A DNA stretch of 64,000 nt from Clostridiales bacterium (GCA_017529925.1 JAFXMZ010000022.1:124001-188000); one strand, 5' to 3'; positions 55,591-64,000 are shown, counted from the stretch's first letter. Notes: generated from the letters alone by a model not told the origin. Program-made: numbers and translations.

Positions 55591-56787
55591 ATGAGTAAGA
55601 ATGTAATACTTGCAAGAATGGGTGAGGTGACTCTTAAAGGACTGAACAGGGGGAAGTTTGAGATCCAGCTCAAGTCGAACCTGAAATACCGTCTCAGATC
55701 CTATGGAAAGCTCGCCATCTATCAGAGCCAGAGCAGGATATGGATCGAGGCTAAGGATGATGAGAATCCCGTGTTTAAGAGCGAAGAGAGCGCGAAGGAG
55801 ATCCTTCATGCGGTAACACAGGTATTCGGCATCGTTTCCGCCAGCCTTGCAAGGAAGTTCGAGGGCGGGATAGAAGATATAATCACCAATTCCGTTGAAT
55901 ATGTTAGAAACTACCTTAATGAACATCCCGACCATAAGACTTTCAAGGTCGAAGGAAAAAGAGGAGATAAGAGCTTTCCGCTGAAGTCGCCTGAGATCTG
56001 TGCGGAAGTCGGAGCTGCCGTTCTTGAGAACTTTGAACAGCTTTCCGTCAATGTAAATGAGCCCGATTTTATCCTTTATGTCGAAGTTCGTGACTATAAC
56101 TATGTATATGCAGGCAAGGTCATGGGCCACAGAGGCCTTCCCGTAGGCACGGCAGGAAAGGGAATGCTGCTTCTGTCCGGAGGTATCGATTCGCCTGTTG
56201 CAGGCTATATGATGGCTTCGAGAGGAATGCAGCTCGATGCGGTCTATTTCCATTCATTCCCGTACACGAGCGAGCAGGCTAAGGAGAAGGTCGTTGATCT
56301 TGCAAGGATCGTGTCCGGATTCTCCGGGAAGATGAACCTTTATGTTGTAAACTTCACTCAGATCCAGCTCGATATGTATAAGAACAGTCCGCAGGACATG
56401 CTTACAATTACAATGAGAAGGGTAATGCTTCAGATCGCTGAAAAGCTTGCCGAAAAGAGCGGATGTAAGTGCCTTATAACAGGTGAGAGCCTGGGGCAGG
56501 TAGCAAGCCAGACGCTCGAGGCTATCGCGATAACGAATGAGGTAACGGATATGCCGATACTGCGTCCCCTTATCGGTCTGGATAAGGAGGCGACATGCGA
56601 TATCTCGAGGAGGATCGGTGCATTTGAGACATCTATCCTTCCGTATGAGGATTGCTGTACGGTATTTGTAGCCAAGCATCCTAAGACACATCCGAAGCAC
56701 GTTGATATCGAAGAGGCGGAGAAGAATCTCGATATTGAGAAGATGGTCAGCGACGGAGTCGCCGGAGTAGAGATAATAGAGATCTGA
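55591..56787 (+). CDS. thiI: tRNA 4-thiouridine synthase
   Basis: 398 residues, the short Firmicutes form without the rhodanese domain of the E. coli enzyme. An N-terminal ferredoxin-like / THUMP region (about 1-165, MGEVTLKGLNRGKFE) binds tRNA, and the PP-loop LLSGGIDSPVAGYM (about 190-203) binds ATP to activate U8. GESLGQVASQTLEA and the Cys-rich DCCTVFVAKHPKTHP near the end are typical. The upstream cysteine desulfurase, one base away, supplies the sulfur. Confidence 0.95.
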   Translation: MSKNVILARMGEVTLKGLNRGKFEIQLKSNLKYRLRSYGKLAIYQSQSRIWIEAKDDENPVFKSEESAKEILHAVTQVFGIVSASLARKFEGGIEDIITNSVEYVRNYLNEHPDHKTFKVEGKRGDKSFPLKSPEICAEVGAAVLENFEQLSVNVNEPDFILYVEVRDYNYVYAGKVMGHRGLPVGTAGKGMLLLSGGIDSPVAGYMMASRGMQLDAVYFHSFPYTSEQAKEKVVDLARIVSGFSGKMNLYVVNFTQIQLDMYKNSPQDMLTITMRRVMLQIAEKLAEKSGCKCLITGESLGQVASQTLEAIAITNEVTDMPILRPLIGLDKEATCDISRRIGAFETSILPYEDCCTVFVAKHPKTHPKHVDIEEAEKNLDIEKMVSDGVAGVEIIEI

Positions 56788-56826
56788 TCAGCAGTATCCC
56801 GGTGAGGGATAAGAGGGGATCCTGAA

Positions 56827-57534
56827 ATGGACAGAGAGCGTTATGAGGATATGGGCTTTGCAAAGCTCGATATGACAAGGGAAGAACGTACCGGATTTCC
56901 CGAAGTGGTATTTTGCAGCGGAAAAACTACAGAACACCTGACCGAGATCTTCAAAAAGCTCTATGAAGAGAAGGGACAGGTCTTCGGTACCCGTGCCTGC
57001 GAAGAACAGTATAAAGCGCTGTCGGATGCTTTGCCTGATATCCCTTTATCTTATGATCCTGTGTCGGGTATCCTGAAGTCAGAGCGTCCGGGATCATCTA
57101 CACAGGAAAAGACCGGAAATATCGCAGTCTGTACGGCAGGAACGGCAGATATAAAAGTTGCCGAAGAAGCGGCGCAGACAGCAGAATTCTTCGGGAATAA
57201 CGTGACAAGGTTCTATGATATCGGAGTAGCCGGTATCCACCGGATAACGGACAACATAGAGAAGATCAGAAAAGCAAACGTTATAATAGCTGTTGCCGGT
57301 ATGGAAGGTGCGCTTCCGTCAGTGCTCGGAGGGCTTGTAAGAGTGCCTGTCATCGCAGTTCCTACGTCAGTAGGTTACGGCGCTTCCTTTGAGGGGATAA
57401 CTGCGCTTCTTTCCATGATCAATTCGTGCGCCAACGGGATCTCTGTAGTCAATATCGATAACGGATACGGGGCAGGATATATCGCCTCGCAGATCAATTC
57501 ACTTGCAGTCAACGGGAATAATTATCAGCCCTGA
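56827..57534 (+). CDS. larB: nickel-pincer cofactor biosynthesis protein LarB (PurE-like)
   Basis: 235 residues. An N-terminal helix-rich lead (FAKLDMTREERTGFPEVVFCSGKT) precedes a PurE-like domain (about 95-225) with AVCTAGTADIKVAEEAAQTAEFFG and GMEGALPSVLGGLV then VPVIAVPTSVGYGASFEG. LarB carboxylates and hydrolyses nicotinic acid adenine dinucleotide in the lactate racemase cofactor pathway. larC, larE and larA are not in the window. It ends within the convergent carboxypeptidase gene (10-base overlap). Confidence 0.9.
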   Translation: MDRERYEDMGFAKLDMTREERTGFPEVVFCSGKTTEHLTEIFKKLYEEKGQVFGTRACEEQYKALSDALPDIPLSYDPVSGILKSERPGSSTQEKTGNIAVCTAGTADIKVAEEAAQTAEFFGNNVTRFYDIGVAGIHRITDNIEKIRKANVIIAVAGMEGALPSVLGGLVRVPVIAVPTSVGYGASFEGITALLSMINSCANGISVVNIDNGYGAGYIASQINSLAVNGNNYQP

Positions 57535-58640
57535 GACCGGTCCTTTGTCTTAAGATAATCCCTGAGTGCGGCATATACCGTCTTGGCATCGTCGATATGG
57601 AGTGAATCGCCCATGTCGGGGTTGCCGAATGCACCGACGGTAACGAGTATATATTCATGGCCGTCTATCTTTGCAAAGCTTGCCAGACACTGTCCTGCAG
57701 TGCCTGTATAGCCCGTCTTTCCGCCTTCTATAACGAATCCTGCGTCTTCGGGAAGAGTGAAGTTCGAAAGAAGTGTATTGAACATCGTGAATCCTTCCGT
57801 ATGCACATTTGTGGGAGGGACATTATAGCTTTTTGTCATCATTATCGATTTGATAAGAGGGTCTTTCATGCATGCGTCAAGTATTATTGCCATGTCTCTG
57901 CATGAAGAATAGTGACTCGGGTCCTGAAGTCCGGTGCAGTTCATAAAGTGCGTATTTGTGAGACCTAATTCCTTTGCCTTATCGTTCATCATAACGACAA
58001 ATTCCTCTTCGGAACCTGCAACATCATTTGCAAGTGCGAGGCAGCATTCCGCACCTGATCTTAAGAGTATCCCGTAGAGCAGATCACGTGCAGGCGCGGT
58101 CTCGTCGATCTCAAATCCGCCGAGCGATGCATCTGTGTTATAGAGCGCATTTCCGATATCACGCGTTATGGTGATGTTCTTATCAAGATCATCTATGTTT
58201 TCCGAGATAACGAGAGCTGTCATCATCTTAGTCAGAGAAGCAGGATAGACTACCTCATCAGGCATCTTTTCGTTGATGACTGACAGGTCATCCGCATCAA
58301 CGAGTATGGCCTGTGAACTGTGTATCCCGGCGAAAAGATCCACCGGTACAGGTGTAGGCGTAGGAGTCGGTGTAGGTTCGGGCGCAAGTGTTTCTTCTGT
58401 CTCTGAACTTGAAGTGCGGCTGTCTGCCTTTTTCGACGTGGTATCATCTGCAAGGGAGATGACCCATTTTACGAGGAAGAATACAGCTACTGCGAAAAGG
58501 AGGAGGATAAGAAGAGCACCGGGTTTCAGCTTTGCCTTGCGGCGCCTTTTGCCGGCTGAGGTCCTTGTTGCAGAAGGTCTTGAAGCGGGCCGTTCTCCCG
58601 GACGTCTTATATTTCGATTCGGTGCCTGATTTGAATGCAT
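57525..58640 (-). CDS. D-alanyl-D-alanine carboxypeptidase (DacF-like PBP)
   Basis: 371 residues. An N-terminal basic region and single membrane segment (about 40-62) act as anchor, followed by a Ser/Thr/Pro spacer (about 70-98) and the S11 domain. SLTK (YPASLTKMMTAL) and KTG (GGKTGYTGTAG) are intact. The second motif reads SGAE (LLRSGAECCLALAND) where SxN is usual, so Asn is replaced by Ala. This variant occurs in some clostridial relatives, so activity is not ruled out. There is no C-terminal domain after about 360. It is the second such enzyme here (see 27549). Confidence 0.9.
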   Translation of the reverse strand: MHSNQAPNRNIRRPGERPASRPSATRTSAGKRRRKAKLKPGALLILLLFAVAVFFLVKWVISLADDTTSKKADSRTSSSETEETLAPEPTPTPTPTPVPVDLFAGIHSSQAILVDADDLSVINEKMPDEVVYPASLTKMMTALVISENIDDLDKNITITRDIGNALYNTDASLGGFEIDETAPARDLLYGILLRSGAECCLALANDVAGSEEEFVVMMNDKAKELGLTNTHFMNCTGLQDPSHYSSCRDMAIILDACMKDPLIKSIMMTKSYNVPPTNVHTEGFTMFNTLLSNFTLPEDAGFVIEGGKTGYTGTAGQCLASFAKIDGHEYILVTVGAFGNPDMGDSLHIDDAKTVYAALRDYLKTKDRSQG

Positions 58641-58764
58641 CCGTATCCTCCGTTTTTATGTTTTTGCTTATTATATTTAAAAGCTTGGTGCGATTCAAAA
58701 GGATTCGGTATAAATAACACTAAATGAACGTTAATGAAAAGTATATGCAAAAACATACGGGGTT

Positions 58765-58800
58765 TTGTAACCTTACGGTAAAGATGGTAGAATCATCATC
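58765..58800 (+). promoter_or_regulatory. queH promoter, probable leaderless start
   Basis: TTGTAA (58765-58770), 17 bases, TG-extended TAGAAT (58788-58793), CATCATC, ATG 58801. There is no Shine-Dalgarno. The seven spacer bases equal those before the LTA-like gene at 15132. Confidence 0.62.
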
Positions 58801-59361
58801 ATGAGTATGCTCTTACATGCATGTTGCGGTCCCTGTTCGATGTATCCTCTCGAGACTTTGCTCGGGAGCGGGAAGGAACTTGACCTTTTCTGGTTCAATC
58901 CCAATATACATCCTGAGTTTGAATGGAACAGGAGACTTGAGAACTTAAGAAAAGCCGCCGGACATTTCGGCGTCAGCCTTATCGAGGAAGGAAAATGTCT
59001 TGAAGACTACTGGCGTGATAAGAGGGATGAGTACCTTAAGGAATTCAGATCAAGATGCATGATGTGTTATGACATGAGAATGGATGAAACCGCGAGATAT
59101 GCCGCAGAGAACGGATATGATTCATTCTGTACGACTCTTCTCGTCAGCCCATATCAGGATCATGAAGGGATAGTCAGGACTGCACTTTCAAAGGCCGAGA
59201 AATACGGGATAGATTTTGAATATCACGACTTCAGGGAAGGCTTCAGGAAAGGCCAGAACATGGCGCGTGAAATAGGCCTTTACAGGCAGAAATACTGCGG
59301 ATGCTGCTTCTCGCTCGACGAATCGGATTTCAGGGAGAAGATACTTAAGAGCTTTAACTGA
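58801..59361 (+). CDS. queH: epoxyqueuosine reductase QueH
   Basis: 186 residues. QueH is the DUF208-type enzyme that turns epoxyqueuosine in tRNA into queuosine, replacing QueG. The Cys clusters are HACCGPCSMYP (5 to 15), CMMCYD (about 95-100) and YCGCCFS (about 171-177), which bind an iron-sulfur cluster and a second metal. NPNIHPEFEWNRR and SPYQDHEG are typical. With queA and tgt at the other end of the window this completes the tRNA part of the queuosine pathway. The stop and that of the convergent rqcH form TGATCA. Confidence 0.95.
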   Translation: MSMLLHACCGPCSMYPLETLLGSGKELDLFWFNPNIHPEFEWNRRLENLRKAAGHFGVSLIEEGKCLEDYWRDKRDEYLKEFRSRCMMCYDMRMDETARYAAENGYDSFCTTLLVSPYQDHEGIVRTALSKAEKYGIDFEYHDFREGFRKGQNMAREIGLYRQKYCGCCFSLDESDFREKILKSFN

Positions 59362-61257
59362 TCACGGCTCTTCGGCGGGGACGATGATCGAATAATAGCC
59401 TTCGTAGATGACCATTCCGGGCCTTGCACCCGGGATCTTTTTTACGTGCGAAACGGGACAGTAATCGACTTCTGCCTTGATCTTTCCAGTCGGATCAGCT
59501 CCGCCTGCCTGGTGTTCTTCGATAAGGACCGACCTTGAAAAGTAAGCCGCCAGTGAAGCAGCCTTTATTACGGCATTATCTGAAGGCATATCTTCTCCGG
59601 CTTTTGCCTTAAGGATAACGTGTGTCCCGGGGACGCCTTTCACATGGAACCACCAGTCATTTCCTGATGCGCTCCTGAATGTCAGTTCGTCATTCTGTAT
59701 GTTGTTCCTTCCGCTCAGGATCGTATATCCGTCATCTGTCTCATATCTTCTGAGGGGAAGAGGCTTTGATCTTTCTTTTGACCTTTTCTCAGAACGTCTC
59801 TGCTCGGCTTTTCTGGCCGCTTCTCGAAGTGCCCTGGAGGATGCTTTTCCGGATTTTGCTTTCCCGACGGTGGTGTTGGGGTTGATATTGTCTGTCTTCT
59901 TTCTTGCGGGAGCCTGAGTTGATAGCGATCTCAGTTCCTCTGCAACGGCTGTTATATCGTCATCGCATGAAGACGCTTCAGCGGCGGTCTTAAGGCTCCT
60001 TAAGTAATCGAGAGCGAGCTTATCGTCCTCGATATACCTGACTGCGAGTTCGTATTTCCTCTTAGCTTTCCTCGATCTCCTGTAGTATTCCTGTGCATTG
60101 TCATTTACCGTAAGCGTGGGATCGAGAGGGATCGTTATGTCGCAAGGCGGATCCTCATAATAGTCCTCACAGGTTACCGAATCGGTCTTTTCAGTATATT
60201 TATATGCATTTGACAGTAGAAGATCACCATATTTTCTGTATATATCGGCCTTTTTGCCTTCTTCGTGATCCTGCATATGTATCTCTGCCTTGTGAGCCGC
60301 GTGACTTAATGCCGCATCTACGATCCTCAGGAGCATCCTGCGCTTATTGTCTATATCGATCATCCTGTCCTTGTCGGAATAGTAGAGATCTATCGCAGAG
60401 GATACTGAATCTGTCAGTACGATCTTAGGAAAACCTGCCAGGTCAAAAGGCGAAAAATCCGCAGCGCTGCCGTCTTCCGTGTAATAGACGGCGGGGACGT
60501 AATCCCTGTTTATGATCTTTTCGAAAAGCTTCTTCGACCTGTCGGTCATCCTCTTTTTCTCGTCAGAAGAAAGCCCTTTTGCAGGGATCCTTTCATCTAC
60601 GTCCGCTTTTACTGCGATCTGCCTTGCCAGGATAGGGGACATACCCTTGACGGAATTAAGGATAGCCTTGCAGACAGGTCTTCCGGATTCTTCAGGGATA
60701 ACGGGAAGTTCGCCGCCCTTTACCTTTTCGAGGGCTTCGTCAGGTGTCATCTTATCCTGGGAGGGCGGGTATTCGTATATCCTTGCAGGCATGACCTCGC
60801 GGACTCGGCTGATGCTGTAATCTACATGGATTATGGAATCGAGGATCTTTCCGCCGGGATTAACGAGTATAAGATTACTGTATCTTCCCATGAGTTCGGC
60901 GATGAGCCTGATCTCTTTTGTATCATGGAGTTCGTCCGTGGCGGAGACTCTTATCTCCACGATCCTCTCGTAGCCGGGATTCGTTATCGATTCGATCTTT
61001 GCTCCCGACAGATATTTGCGCAGGAGCATGCAGAAGGAGGGAGGCATCATGGGATTCTCTCTCGCAGAAGATGTTATATGTATCCTCGGAGCGGACGGGT
61101 TGATCGATATCAGGAGCTTTTTGATCTTTCCTTCGGATCTGATATGAAGGATAACGGTATGCTTATCGGGCTGAAAGACCTTATCTATCCTGGATTCTTT
61201 CAGCTCTCTGTCGAGCTCATGTGCGAGAAGTTCGGTTGTTATTCCGTCGAGTGCCAA
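59362..61257 (-). CDS. rqcH: RqcH / NFACT family ribosome quality control protein
   Basis: 631 residues. The start is TTG 61257, with CGGAG 9-13 bases upstream on the minus strand, and the previous gene ends 3 bases away. N-terminal NFACT-N domain (DGITTELLAHELDRELKESRI ...) is followed by coiled-coil helices (about 325-420) and NFACT-R at the end (LSGRNNIQNDELTF, GTHVILKA, GARPGMVIYEGYYSI). RqcH adds alanine tails to chains stalled on the 50S subunit. A basic Ser/Ala-rich insert (about 455-505) precedes NFACT-R, so the protein is longer than usual. Confidence 0.93.
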   Translation of the reverse strand: MALDGITTELLAHELDRELKESRIDKVFQPDKHTVILHIRSEGKIKKLLISINPSAPRIHITSSARENPMMPPSFCMLLRKYLSGAKIESITNPGYERIVEIRVSATDELHDTKEIRLIAELMGRYSNLILVNPGGKILDSIIHVDYSISRVREVMPARIYEYPPSQDKMTPDEALEKVKGGELPVIPEESGRPVCKAILNSVKGMSPILARQIAVKADVDERIPAKGLSSDEKKRMTDRSKKLFEKIINRDYVPAVYYTEDGSAADFSPFDLAGFPKIVLTDSVSSAIDLYYSDKDRMIDIDNKRRMLLRIVDAALSHAAHKAEIHMQDHEEGKKADIYRKYGDLLLSNAYKYTEKTDSVTCEDYYEDPPCDITIPLDPTLTVNDNAQEYYRRSRKAKRKYELAVRYIEDDKLALDYLRSLKTAAEASSCDDDITAVAEELRSLSTQAPARKKTDNINPNTTVGKAKSGKASSRALREAARKAEQRRSEKRSKERSKPLPLRRYETDDGYTILSGRNNIQNDELTFRSASGNDWWFHVKGVPGTHVILKAKAGEDMPSDNAVIKAASLAAYFSRSVLIEEHQAGGADPTGKIKAEVDYCPVSHVKKIPGARPGMVIYEGYYSIIVPAEEP

Positions 61258-61260
61258 TTC

Positions 61261-61626
61261 TTATACTCCGGAATCGGAAGAACTGCCGAGATTAAAGAGA
61301 AATGCCATTATGAATATAACGGCGATTATGAGGATCTCGATACCGAGAAACAGGAAGAAACGGTCATAGTTATTCCATGCTATGAGCAGATCAAGAAGGA
61401 CAACAAGCGTTACACCTATGACTGTAGCCAGGAATTTGAATATCCTTGTCTTGGAGAATTCATGGAAATAATCGGCGAAAGTGACCTCAGGCTCAACTTC
61501 CTGCTTCCTTTTGGTCTGAGGGGCTGCTTTCTTTGCCTGCGCAGACTTTCCGGAAGGACGTGATGTATTTCTCGAGCCGCTTCCTGTCTTTTTTCCTGAT
61601 GATGACCTGCCGTTAGCGTTTGCCAT
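61261..61626 (-). CDS. small basic protein with two membrane segments
   Basis: 121 residues, not recognised. The first 45 residues are basic and Ser/Lys rich (GRSSSGKKTGSGSRN). Two membrane segments follow (about 62-83 and 92-112) with a short charged loop. It precedes rqcH by 3 bases, with GGAGG 7-11 bases before ATG 61626, so both are on one transcript. No function can be inferred beyond the co-transcription. Confidence 0.7.
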   Translation of the reverse strand: MANANGRSSSGKKTGSGSRNTSRPSGKSAQAKKAAPQTKRKQEVEPEVTFADYFHEFSKTRIFKFLATVIGVTLVVLLDLLIAWNNYDRFFLFLGIEILIIAVIFIMAFLFNLGSSSDSGV

Positions 61627-61728
61627 CGTAAATCCTCCATTGTTAACTTATGCCGTTTGTGTACCTTTATTGGAATACGGCTATTGGTATTATAATCTAA
61701 AGTATCGGATTTACACAGGAGATTTTAT

Positions 61729-62151
61729 TTGAACGGACAGAAATATGAGAAGAAAGTGGCAGGATACTTAAGGCGCCACGGTTATCACAATGTCAGGATA
61801 ACAAAGACTTCGGGTGACTACGGAGTCGATATCATCGCACGTAAGGGCTTCCACAGATATGCCGTCCAATGCAAATATTACTCGAAACCTGTCGGCGTCG
61901 GTGCCGTTCAGCAGGTCGTCGGCGGGATGGCATATTATGACTGCGACAGAGCCATAGTCGTAACGAATAACAGATTTACGAGGCAGGCAGGGGAGCTTGC
62001 CGGGATGAATGATGTGACACTTATCCCGGATATAAGCGGATATGAGACGGTCAGGGCAATGATCCTCTTTTTGCTCTTTCTGATACTCCTGGCTGTATTT
62101 ATGCTGATGGTCGATCCTGATCTTTTAGGATATATCGGTATCAGATCCTGA
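61729..62151 (+). CDS. Mrr-like restriction nuclease domain with membrane tail
   Basis: 140 residues from TTG 61729, chosen for AGGAG 9-13 bases upstream. The PD-(D/E)xK core of the Mrr type is clear: GDYGVDIIARKGFHRYAVQCKYY with Asp and QxK as catalytic set, then GVGAVQQVVGGMAYYDCDRAIVVTNNRFTRQAGELA. The last ~35 residues hold one or two hydrophobic segments (AMILFLLFLILLAVFML). Mrr proteins cut modified DNA, and membrane-linked relatives of unknown role exist. There is no partner methylase. The stop lies inside the convergent dehydrogenase gene. Confidence 0.85.
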   Translation: MNGQKYEKKVAGYLRRHGYHNVRITKTSGDYGVDIIARKGFHRYAVQCKYYSKPVGVGAVQQVVGGMAYYDCDRAIVVTNNRFTRQAGELAGMNDVTLIPDISGYETVRAMILFLLFLILLAVFMLMVDPDLLGYIGIRS

Positions 62152-63124
62152 TCTCATTAGCGCATTTTTCTCCTCCGACAACTTCCTTTATATTGGAAAC
62201 GGTCGTCGTTGCGATATTTTCGAGCGCTTCTGACGTAAGGAATGCCTGATGTGAAGTTACGATGACATTAGGCATGGATATCAGCATGCTCAATGTATCG
62301 TCATCGATGATATTTCCCGAGAGATCCTGATAGAAATAATCGCCTTCTTCTTCATATACATCAAGCGCCGCAGCCCTGATCTTATGCTGCTTTATGCCCT
62401 TTAGCAGTGCATTCGCATCGATGAGAGCTCCTCTTGATGTGTTGATTATCGTAACTCCGGGCTTAACTTTGTTGATCGATCCGAGGTTGAACATATGAAG
62501 TGTATCTTCAGTCAGGGGACAGTGAAATGACAGGATATCGGCTTCGGCATAGACCTCGTCCAGTGTCCTGTAATCGATCTTGCTCCTCCTGTCAGGAAAC
62601 TTGTCGTAGGCGATGACCTTCATTCCGAATCCCTTACAGATATCGATAAAGACCCTTCCGATCTTACCCGTTCCGATGACTCCTACCGTCTTGCCGTGAA
62701 GATCGAATCCCTCGAGACCAGCGAGGGAGAAGTTGAAATCCCTTGTCCTTATGTATGCGCGGTGTATCTTCCTGTTTATCGTCAGAAGGAGTGCCATCGC
62801 ATGCTCGGCTACGGCGTAAGGGGAGTAGGCGGGAACCCTGACGACAGTGATGCCCTTGCTGTTAGCGTAAGGGATATCTACGTTATTGAATCCGGCGCAT
62901 CTTAAAGCGATGACCTTTACACCGAATTCCGCGAGCTTATCTATGACTTTTGCATTTACAGTATCATTGACGAAGACGCATACCGCATCGCAGCCTTTGG
63001 CGAGGACGGCATCATCTTCGTCGAGCCTTGAATCATAATACTTGACCTTGATCTTAGATGCCTTGAACTTAGGATCGAATACGGTCCTGTCATAACTCTT
63101 CGTGTCGAAAAAAGCAACTTTCAT
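62141..63124 (-). CDS. D-2-hydroxyacid dehydrogenase (D-lactate type)
   Basis: 327 residues. It has the NAD fold GVIGTGKIGRVFIDI (about 148-162) and the catalytic set: Arg in NTSRGALID (about 229-237), Glu in the VYEEE block (about 255) and His in SHQAFLTSEAL (about 291-301). The first residues MKVAFFDTKSYDR and the YDFRLDE-like RLDEDDAVLA match fermentative D-lactate dehydrogenases. It would reduce pyruvate to D-lactate. GGAGG lies 10-14 bases before ATG 63124. It overlaps the convergent Mrr-like gene by 11 bases. Confidence 0.9.
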   Translation of the reverse strand: MKVAFFDTKSYDRTVFDPKFKASKIKVKYYDSRLDEDDAVLAKGCDAVCVFVNDTVNAKVIDKLAEFGVKVIALRCAGFNNVDIPYANSKGITVVRVPAYSPYAVAEHAMALLLTINRKIHRAYIRTRDFNFSLAGLEGFDLHGKTVGVIGTGKIGRVFIDICKGFGMKVIAYDKFPDRRSKIDYRTLDEVYAEADILSFHCPLTEDTLHMFNLGSINKVKPGVTIINTSRGALIDANALLKGIKQHKIRAAALDVYEEEGDYFYQDLSGNIIDDDTLSMLISMPNVIVTSHQAFLTSEALENIATTTVSNIKEVVGGEKCANEIRI

Positions 63125-63152
63125 GGTGTCTTCCTCCTTATCATGTCCTATC

Positions 63153-64000
63153 TTATTTGCCGTTCTTATCGGGATCGAATCCTGCGAGCGGGTTTCTGTT
63201 TACCGCATCCCTTAACTGTTCATCGTCGACATGCGTGTAGATCTGGGTCGTCGAAACGCTCTGATGACCGAGTATCATCTGAAGATTGCGGATGTCAACG
63301 TTGCCGTATTTATACATGAGCGTAGCAGCAGTATGGCGGAGCTTATGTACGGAATAGACTTTGGTATCGATTCCGGCCTGTGCCATGAGCCTCTTAATCG
63401 AGATCTGTATCATGTCGTCGGATATGCGCGTGCCCCTTTTCGAAATGAATAGAGCCTTCTTATGCTCAGGCTTGATCTTCAGCGTGGCTCTCTTATCCAT
63501 CCACTCATCGATCGCATCAAGACAGGCTTTGTTGAGATAGACGGTCCTCTCCTTATTGCCTTTACCGATAACGGTCAGTGTATTGTCGTGGATGTCGTCG
63601 ATATCGATCCCGCGAAGCTCCGCAAGCCTCATCCCGCAGTTGAGAAAGAGCGTCAGGATGCAGTAATCACGCTCGTTGGACTCGGTAGGGGAGGCATAAG
63701 CGACTTTCAGCAGTTCAGTGCTCTGGTCGAGCGTCAGATACTTGGGATTCCTCTTTGCCTGCTTGGGTGTCTCAAGGTCATATGCCGGATTGGAATCGGT
63801 AAGATGCTTCTTTGAATGGCAGTATTTGAAGAAACTCTTGAGTGAAGCGATCCTTCTGGCACGCGAGGAATTCGACAGTTTCCTCTCGCGGCCGAGCCAT
63901 ATGAGAAAGACAAGAAGATCGTCTGTCGTTACGCTGTTTATATCTTTTACGGTGATATCCGACACATCTATCTCTTCGATCGGAGTGTCCTTCGGAACCT
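63153..64000 (-). CDS. tyrosine recombinase (XerC/XerD-like), N-terminus beyond window
   Basis: The open frame continues upstream past the GTG at 63965 to the window edge, so at least 282 residues are encoded and the start lies outside. The N-terminal SAM-like core-binding domain (DLLVFLIWLGRERKLSNSSRARRIASL) and the catalytic set are seen: Arg in GMRLAELRGIDI, Lys in GKGNKERTVYL, HKLRHTAATLMYKYG (HxxR), His in LGHQSVSTTQIYTH and the Tyr in the latter. Length and compactness fit the chromosome-dimer resolving XerC/D type rather than a phage integrase, but this is not certain. Confidence 0.88.
   Translation of the reverse strand, partial: VPKDTPIEEIDVSDITVKDINSVTTDDLLVFLIWLGRERKLSNSSRARRIASLKSFFKYCHSKKHLTDSNPAYDLETPKQAKRNPKYLTLDQSTELLKVAYASPTESNERDYCILTLFLNCGMRLAELRGIDIDDIHDNTLTVIGKGNKERTVYLNKACLDAIDEWMDKRATLKIKPEHKKALFISKRGTRISDDMIQISIKRLMAQAGIDTKVYSVHKLRHTAATLMYKYGNVDIRNLQMILGHQSVSTTQIYTHVDDEQLRDAVNRNPLAGFDPDKNGK

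Noticed and set aside
63153..64000. Integrative element anchored by the recombinase
   Set aside because: The recombinase looks like XerC/XerD type, with no attachment site, tRNA or cargo gene beside it. The left border cannot be seen because the gene leaves the window.

Overview
The window is a gene-dense stretch (about 50 protein genes and two tRNAs in 64 kb) of a low-to-mid-GC Gram-positive chromosome, most likely a member of the class Clostridia. Pointers to this are a leucine T-box leader in front of a long-type leuA, a LexA with a Gram-positive-type SOS operator, PheB, YqeG, RqcH, MgtE, LCP and DUF3048 (YerB-type) proteins, a clostridial-type ~636-residue glutamine synthetase, and strong GGAGG ribosome binding sites. 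It reads as core chromosome. I see no prophage, insertion sequence or CRISPR array. The first gene (end of a PP2C phosphatase) and the last (a tyrosine recombinase) run off the window edges.

Layout. 1-7250: two PP2C-related genes, queA-tgt (queuosine), rdgB, pheB-hom (threonine branch), glutamine synthetase. 7300-12340: a membrane protein, malic enzyme, and an overlapping Lrp regulator / aminotransferase / prfB run. 12430-15100: a 761-residue single-pass protein with a Thr-rich stalk, then tRNA-Leu(TAA) and initiator tRNA-Met. 15132-20154: a tightly overlapping four-gene operon (LTA-synthase-like sulfatase, nucleoside-phosphorylase-like, spore-photoproduct-lyase-like radical SAM, short-chain dehydrogenase). 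20218-23961: a 1247-residue LacI-type sensor / degenerate GGDEF / EAL / repeat-domain fusion. 24000-29000: T-box-leuA, glf, GtrA, a D,D-carboxypeptidase. 29067-36137: miaB-mutS-mutL-miaA. 36275-38000: lexA and a divergent sigma-region-4-like gene sharing an SOS operator, then a small membrane protein. 38150-46300: gdhA, YerB-like lipoprotein, LCP protein, a PP2C-fold pseudophosphatase receptor, lysC, YqeG, YraN. 46431-52782: aminotransferase, purB, rRNA methyltransferase, a lipoprotein, a zinc-ribbon protein. 52811-57534: a structured leader with mgtE, cysteine desulfurase-thiI, larB. 57525-64000: a second D,D-carboxypeptidase, queH, rqcH, a small membrane protein, an Mrr-like nuclease with membrane anchor, D-lactate-type dehydrogenase, tyrosine recombinase.

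How genes fit together. tRNA modification is a recurring theme: queA, tgt and queH (queuosine), miaA and miaB (ms2i6A37), cysteine desulfurase plus thiI (4-thiouridine). Nitrogen and amino acid metabolism is covered by glutamine synthetase, gdhA, lysC, hom, leuA and two aminotransferases. Envelope genes (two carboxypeptidases, LCP, LTA-like synthase, glf, GtrA) are scattered. mutS, mutL, lexA and perhaps the photoproduct-lyase-like gene belong to DNA repair.

Most notable: (1) seven genes on both strands have a -10 hexamer ending exactly 7 nt before the ATG and no ribosome binding site, suggesting frequent leaderless mRNAs; (2) the radical-SAM / phosphorylase / dehydrogenase operon, whose SPL-like enzyme appears to lack the classical hydrogen-donor cysteine; (3) the EAL fusion with a C-terminal repeat domain; (4) the SOS operator shared by lexA and a phage-like regulator; (5) a prfB without its usual programmed frameshift.
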